DNA of 31,828 bases from Mycosynbacter sp964593465. GTDB lineage: Bacteria > Patescibacteriota > Saccharimonadia > Saccharimonadales > Saccharimonadaceae. Location of the stretch: positions 1 through 31,828 of the forward strand of contig CAZQJY010000008.1 in assembly GCA_964593465.1 (NCBI GenBank), written 5' to 3'. The position numbers and the translations under genes are program-made. This document shows positions 28,217 through 31,828 of the stretch, piece by piece (the first letter of the stretch is position 1; each line of letters starts with the position of its first letter). The notes under the pieces were generated by a model, which worked only from the letters and a program-made list of their open reading frames with translations, was not told the origin of the DNA and did no database searches.

Positions 28217-30250
28217 ATGAATCTATCTCTCCCTCTCAACGAACTCGACGGCATCGGTGACAAAACCAGCGAGGCTTTTCGGCGGGTCAATCTTCGGACT
28301 GTCAAAGATTTGATTCACTATCTACCGCGGACGTATGACGATTATTCTCAGCAGGCGCACATTGAGGATTTACGCCCTGGCAAGGTCACGATTGTAGCAC
28401 GAGTAGAGTCGACTGAGACAAAATCCGTGCGACGCGGTATGCGCATCACCAGCGCTACGCTAGCGGACGACACCAGTAAGCTCAAGGCAGTGTGGTTTAA
28501 CCAGCCGTATCGGGCGGCACAATTCAAAGATGGTGAGCGGTATGTGTTTAGCGGCACATTTGAATTCAAATACAATCGCTACCAGCTAACAAATCCGAGT
28601 GTAGAACTGGCTAAGAATATCGAGCAGCAAGACGGTGAAAAAATCGTGCCAGTGTATCGCTCGATACGTGGAGTAAAGCCACAGCTATTACGCAAGCTGG
28701 TAGCAAGCCTACGCCCGACCATCACTATGCTGGGCGAGACGCTACCGCCGCCTGTAGTAGCCAGTCAAAAATTAATGAGCAATGCGAATGCACTACTGGC
28801 ACTACACTTTCCCGAATCCCAGAAGCAAATTGCCGAAGCACGCGAGCGTGTAGCGTTCGAAGAGTTGTTTGAACTACTGCTCGCCAGCCAACTCAATAAG
28901 CAAGCGAATAGCCGATTAAAGGGCTACGATATTCCATTTGACATCGCAGCAGCCAAGGATTTTGTCGCCAAACTGCCATTTACACTCACGAGTGCACAGC
29001 GACGTGCCGCATGGCAGATCATCCGAGATTTTGAATCAGAAATACCAATGAATCGTCTACTCCAAGGAGATGTCGGCTCAGGCAAGACGATTGTGGCGGG
29101 ATTTGCCGCTCGCCAGGCAGCGCGCGCAGGATACCAATCAGCACTCATGGCGCCAACAGAGATATTAGCCGCACAACATGCGGAAACATTGAGCGCAATA
29201 CTCGAGCCATTTGGCGTGAACGTGGCACTACTGACTGGCAGCGTGAAAGGCACTGCTCGCAAGGAGTTGCTCGCTAAAGTCGCAGCGGGCGAAGTAGACT
29301 TACTCGTCGGCACACACGCGCTTATCCAAAAAACCGTCAATTACGCTAAACTAGGGTTTGTGGTAATTGACGAGCAGCATCGATTTGGCGTGGCACAGCG
29401 CCAGGCGTTACTAGATAAGTCGGAGCATATGCCACACTTGCTAGCCATGACTGCTACACCTATCCCACGCAGTCTCGCGCTGACAGTGTACGGTGAACTA
29501 GATGTGTCGGTACTCGACGAGCTACCTGCCGGACGCAAACCTATCACCACAAAAATCTGGGCACCCACCAACACCGAGAAGCTCTACGAGCACGTGGATA
29601 CTGAACTCGCCAAAGGTCGCCAAGGCTACATCATCTGCAGTCTGATAGACGACAACCCAGAAAACGACGTCAAAAGCGTCGAGGCGGAGTACAAAAAGTT
29701 GCGCAGCACCATATTTCGCCACAGGCGCGTAGGACTACTTCACGGCAAGCTAACGCCAAGTGAAAAAGAAGTAGTAATGACAGAATTTGCTGGTGGTCGG
29801 TTAGATTTACTCGTCAGCACAACCGTGGTTGAGGTAGGTGTGAACGTACCAAACGCCACTGTGATGATTATCGAAAACGCGGATAGGTTTGGCTTGAGCC
29901 AGCTGCATCAGCTACGAGGACGCGTGGGACGCAGTAGCCACCAGAGTCACTGCTACTTAGTAATGAGCGATAGCTCTAAACCGAGCGCACGCCTGCGCGA
30001 GATCGAAAAGTCACAAGATGGCTTCTACTTGGCCGAAGCCGACCTAAAGCTACGTGGCCCGGGTGAAATCTACGGCAAATCGCAACACGGCGCGCTAAAT
30101 CTGCAAATTGCTAGCCTCGGTGACACTAAACTTATTGCACGTGCGCAAGCAGCTGCACGTGCATTTCTTCAATCAGACGAGGATTTGGTACAATATAAGC
30201 AGTTGGCAGCGCAAGTGCATAAAAATCAGCGTCTCACAACACTAAACTAA
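28217..30250 (+). CDS. recG: ATP-dependent DNA helicase RecG
   Basis: 677 aa, normal length. RecG remodels stalled replication forks and Holliday junctions. The N-terminal wedge/OB domain covers about 1-200 (SLPLNELDGIGDKTSEAF, TIVARVEST, KLKAVWFNQPY). The helicase core has Walker A GDVGSGKT (284-291), the DEQH box (385-388, VIDEQHRFGVAQRQ), TATPIPRSLALT (motif III region), and in the second RecA-like half VSTTVVEVGVNVPNAT and QLHQLRGRVGRSS. The C-terminal TRG-type region includes KLRGPGEIYGKSQHG. No Shine-Dalgarno site is present. TACACT lies 8 nt and TACTAT directly before the ATG, so a leaderless mRNA is likely. It may be the first gene of a recG-PLC-like-rsmD operon. Confidence 0.97.
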   Translation: MNLSLPLNELDGIGDKTSEAFRRVNLRTVKDLIHYLPRTYDDYSQQAHIEDLRPGKVTIVARVESTETKSVRRGMRITSATLADDTSKLKAVWFNQPYRAAQFKDGERYVFSGTFEFKYNRYQLTNPSVELAKNIEQQDGEKIVPVYRSIRGVKPQLLRKLVASLRPTITMLGETLPPPVVASQKLMSNANALLALHFPESQKQIAEARERVAFEELFELLLASQLNKQANSRLKGYDIPFDIAAAKDFVAKLPFTLTSAQRRAAWQIIRDFESEIPMNRLLQGDVGSGKTIVAGFAARQAARAGYQSALMAPTEILAAQHAETLSAILEPFGVNVALLTGSVKGTARKELLAKVAAGEVDLLVGTHALIQKTVNYAKLGFVVIDEQHRFGVAQRQALLDKSEHMPHLLAMTATPIPRSLALTVYGELDVSVLDELPAGRKPITTKIWAPTNTEKLYEHVDTELAKGRQGYIICSLIDDNPENDVKSVEAEYKKLRSTIFRHRRVGLLHGKLTPSEKEVVMTEFAGGRLDLLVSTTVVEVGVNVPNATVMIIENADRFGLSQLHQLRGRVGRSSHQSHCYLVMSDSSKPSARLREIEKSQDGFYLAEADLKLRGPGEIYGKSQHGALNLQIASLGDTKLIARAQAAARAFLQSDEDLVQYKQLAAQVHKNQRLTTLN

Positions 30251-30268
30251 ACAATAGAGAAAAGAGCC

Positions 30269-31081
30269 GTGTACTCAGGTACAACTTTCCGAACAAAATC
30301 TGGCCGTATCATGGGCGTGCACCAACGTATCGACCGTGTAGCACGACGACATATCACTCCACATATTCCTGAAGGGGTGCAGTTTCCTTCGTATCGCGAA
30401 ATAGTACATTTCGAGGGCAAAAACGGCCCTGATGGCATTAAGCGCAAAAGTCCTGCACAAGATGAGCCATGGCACTATGTCAATCCAGAAGACCCAAATG
30501 ATATAGCTTTATTTCGTATGATCGACGAGCACATTAACAATCTGTCGATTGCACTTGCTAGCAAAAACCAAGTGCGAGCAGCGTTTGAGGCTGCATGGAT
30601 GGCACACGCAATCACCGACGGACTCACACCCGCCCACCACTACCCTCTCGAGGAAAAATTAGAAGAGCTGCGTGGCGAAGGCCTGGAAACTCGTATCACC
30701 GCAAAAGACAAATTAGTATTGCCCGGCGAAACACCTCGACATGCTATCAAAAACAACTGGGAATTCTGGGGTACAAAGGGTGTCATGACAACGCACCTCA
30801 GTTTTGAACTTGGTGTTGCCACAACGCTTTCTGGTGCCAAGCTTGATGGTATTCACAAATTTGACCAGTCAGATATTACCGAACTCGACGCACAAGGGTT
30901 TCGCGAGGTATTTCGCCATATCTTACACGACGTCCACGCCATGCAGATGTATGGAGAGTTCCAGCAAAAAGGCTGGACACGCCACTTGGCACGCGAAACC
31001 AAGCACGAGCTCGTACCACTCATTGTCAAGGCCGTCTGTGCAGGATGGTACAGTGCAATCGCCCAGGTGGAGCAGCCATAA
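30269..31081 (+). CDS. Possible zinc-dependent phospholipase C/S1-P1-nuclease-fold protein
   Basis: 270 aa from a GTG start 18 nt after the recG stop. The region before it is purine-rich (AGAGAAAAGAG), and no better ATG exists before residue 15. The protein lacks a signal peptide. The pattern of His and Asp (H18; WHY at 68-70; DEHINN at 86-91; AWMAHAITDGLTPAHHYP with H113-x3-D117 and H123/H124; H176) recalls the tri-zinc helical fold of bacterial phospholipase C and S1/P1 nucleases, where HxxxD and single His residues bind zinc. This is a motif-based guess, not a homology I can prove. The stop overlaps the rsmD start (TAATG), so the two are translationally coupled and belong to one operon with recG. 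Confidence 0.5.
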   Translation: MYSGTTFRTKSGRIMGVHQRIDRVARRHITPHIPEGVQFPSYREIVHFEGKNGPDGIKRKSPAQDEPWHYVNPEDPNDIALFRMIDEHINNLSIALASKNQVRAAFEAAWMAHAITDGLTPAHHYPLEEKLEELRGEGLETRITAKDKLVLPGETPRHAIKNNWEFWGTKGVMTTHLSFELGVATTLSGAKLDGIHKFDQSDITELDAQGFREVFRHILHDVHAMQMYGEFQQKGWTRHLARETKHELVPLIVKAVCAGWYSAIAQVEQP

Positions 31082-31638
31082 TGCGCGTACGAGTGATTGC
31101 TGGCCTCTATGGCAAGCGCAAATTAGATGCCCCAAGAGGTCGACGCACCCACCCTATGGGTGAGCGCGTGCGCGGAGCTATGTTTAATACACTAGTAGAC
31201 ATTGTGCCTGGCGCAAAAGTACTCGATGCCTACGCAGGCACAGGAGTTGTTGGTATTGAAGCCCTGAGCCGAGGTGCAGCGAATGTTGTTGCCATAGAGC
31301 ATGACAGATTGGCACAGAAAGTCATCGACAACAATATCGAGCTGCTCGGCATCGAAGAAGATGCGTATCGGCTTTTTCGCGGGCGCGTGTCGTCGTATAT
31401 CTCTTCACATCCAGACGAGCAGTTTGACATTATCTTTGTCGACCCCCCATACTACGAGATAAATCAGCACTTATCCACAATCGAACGACTTTTTGGACTA
31501 CTCAAACCCGATGGGCTTATGGTATTATCTAAACCAGGTACATGTGAGAGGGTAGTGCTACCAAACGGAATTGTTGTGGTGGACAATCGTAGTTACGGAG
31601 AGGCACACCTCGAATATTACCGACAAAAAGGCGCTTAG
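31081..31638 (+). CDS. rsmD: 16S rRNA (guanine966-N2)-methyltransferase RsmD
   Basis: 185 aa. It methylates G966 of 16S rRNA in the assembled small subunit. The N terminus has the family entry MRVRVIAGLYGKRKL and GERVRGAMFNTL. SAM binding is at VLDAYAGTGVVGIEALSRGA (47-66), and the N-methyltransferase motif DPPY is at 121-124 (IIFVDPPYYE). A longer frame from 31045 is open, but the start at 31081 overlaps the upstream stop (TAATG) and matches the normal family start, so I use it. A terminator overlaps the stop codon. The canonical RPT of the family start (TRPT) reads THPM here. Confidence 0.95.
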   Translation: MRVRVIAGLYGKRKLDAPRGRRTHPMGERVRGAMFNTLVDIVPGAKVLDAYAGTGVVGIEALSRGAANVVAIEHDRLAQKVIDNNIELLGIEEDAYRLFRGRVSSYISSHPDEQFDIIFVDPPYYEINQHLSTIERLFGLLKPDGLMVLSKPGTCERVVLPNGIVVVDNRSYGEAHLEYYRQKGA

Positions 31639-31648
31639 GCGTCTTTTT
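31625..31648 (+). terminator. Terminator overlapping the rsmD stop codon
   Basis: AAAAAGGCGC (31625-31634), 4-nt loop, GCGTCTTTTT (31639-31648): 10 bp with one G-U pair, ending in T5. The TAG stop is in the loop. Confidence 0.8.
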
Positions 31649-31730
31649 GTTTATTGGATACAGCCTTGTGACGGTAAAACAAGGGGGCTCCTAACTGTAT
31701 TTCTGGCTAGATTGTTTTGCTCTCATCTGC

Positions 31731-31736
31731 TATACT
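31731..31736 (+). promoter_or_regulatory. -10 box of the tRNA-Leu gene
   Basis: TATACT preceded by TGC (extended -10). It is about 37 nt before the tRNA. The box also lies inside a short inverted repeat (CTGCTAT/ATAGCAG). Confidence 0.5.
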
Positions 31737-31773
31737 GCATAGCAGAATAATTCTCACTCAACCTTGTAATTTT

Positions 31774-31828
31774 GCGGATGTGGTGGAATTGGTAGACACG
31801 CATGCCTTAGGAGCATGTGCCTTCGGGC
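31774..31828 (+). tRNA. tRNA-Leu (anticodon UAG), 5' part, cut by the window edge
   Basis: Begins GCGGATG, followed by the leucine-type D arm (GTGGAATTGGTAGACAC). The anticodon stem CATGC/GCATG encloses the 7-nt loop CTTAGGA, whose centre is TAG. The long variable arm typical of tRNA-Leu starts (TGCCTTCGGGC) when the window ends. Confidence 0.93.

Overview
The window looks like a chromosomal segment of a Patescibacteria/CPR bacterium, most likely a Candidatus Saccharibacteria (TM7) member. This is inference from gene content and style: short beta and beta' RNA polymerase subunits, a Cys-repeat LPxTG surface protein, many small membrane proteins of unknown function, and several genes whose -10 box sits only 6-8 nt before the start codon (probable leaderless mRNAs). 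The genetic code appears standard: TGA acts as stop. One 10-N assembly gap lies inside rpoB.

Layout. 1-17192 is almost entirely minus-strand information-processing genes in a broken-up str/rpo arrangement: rpoB-rpoC, a secreted beta-rich protein, rpsL-rpsG, a small unknown gene, a PAP2 phosphatase on the plus strand, a membrane protein, fusA, a serine-hydrolase-like gene, a KefB/CPA2-type antiporter with an RCK domain, and the 5' part of tuf. 17461-18958 holds three plus-strand genes (small membrane protein, VIT-type metal transporter, small unknown protein). Two of them are driven by near-identical promoters. 18948-23958 is minus strand: clpP (with a CIRCE operator over its promoter), an unusual cassette of seven tiny overlapping ORFs, tig, a GC-rich 53-codon ORF in a highly structured transcript, and hisS. 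24064-27034 carries a tiny leaderless unit, an LPETG-anchored repeat protein, a SpoU/TrmH methyltransferase and a PMM-like HAD phosphatase/mutase. 27156-31828 has small membrane proteins, recG, a possible zinc phospholipase-like protein, rsmD and the start of a tRNA-Leu(UAG).

Most interesting points: (i) EF-G has lost the canonical guanine-recognition residues in both G4 (NKIN instead of NKxD) and G5; (ii) RpoC has lost all eight zinc-ligand cysteines of both beta' zinc sites; (iii) rpsL has Pro at the E. coli Lys87 position; (iv) a compact operon of seven overlapping 22-81 aa ORFs with strong Shine-Dalgarno sites and its own promoter sits between tig and clpP; (v) on the other side of tig lies a ~600-nt unit with a near-consensus promoter, a GC-rich 53-aa ORF and at least seven hairpins, a candidate for an undescribed RNA or a mobile-element remnant; (vi) clpP is under a CIRCE/HrcA-type operator.
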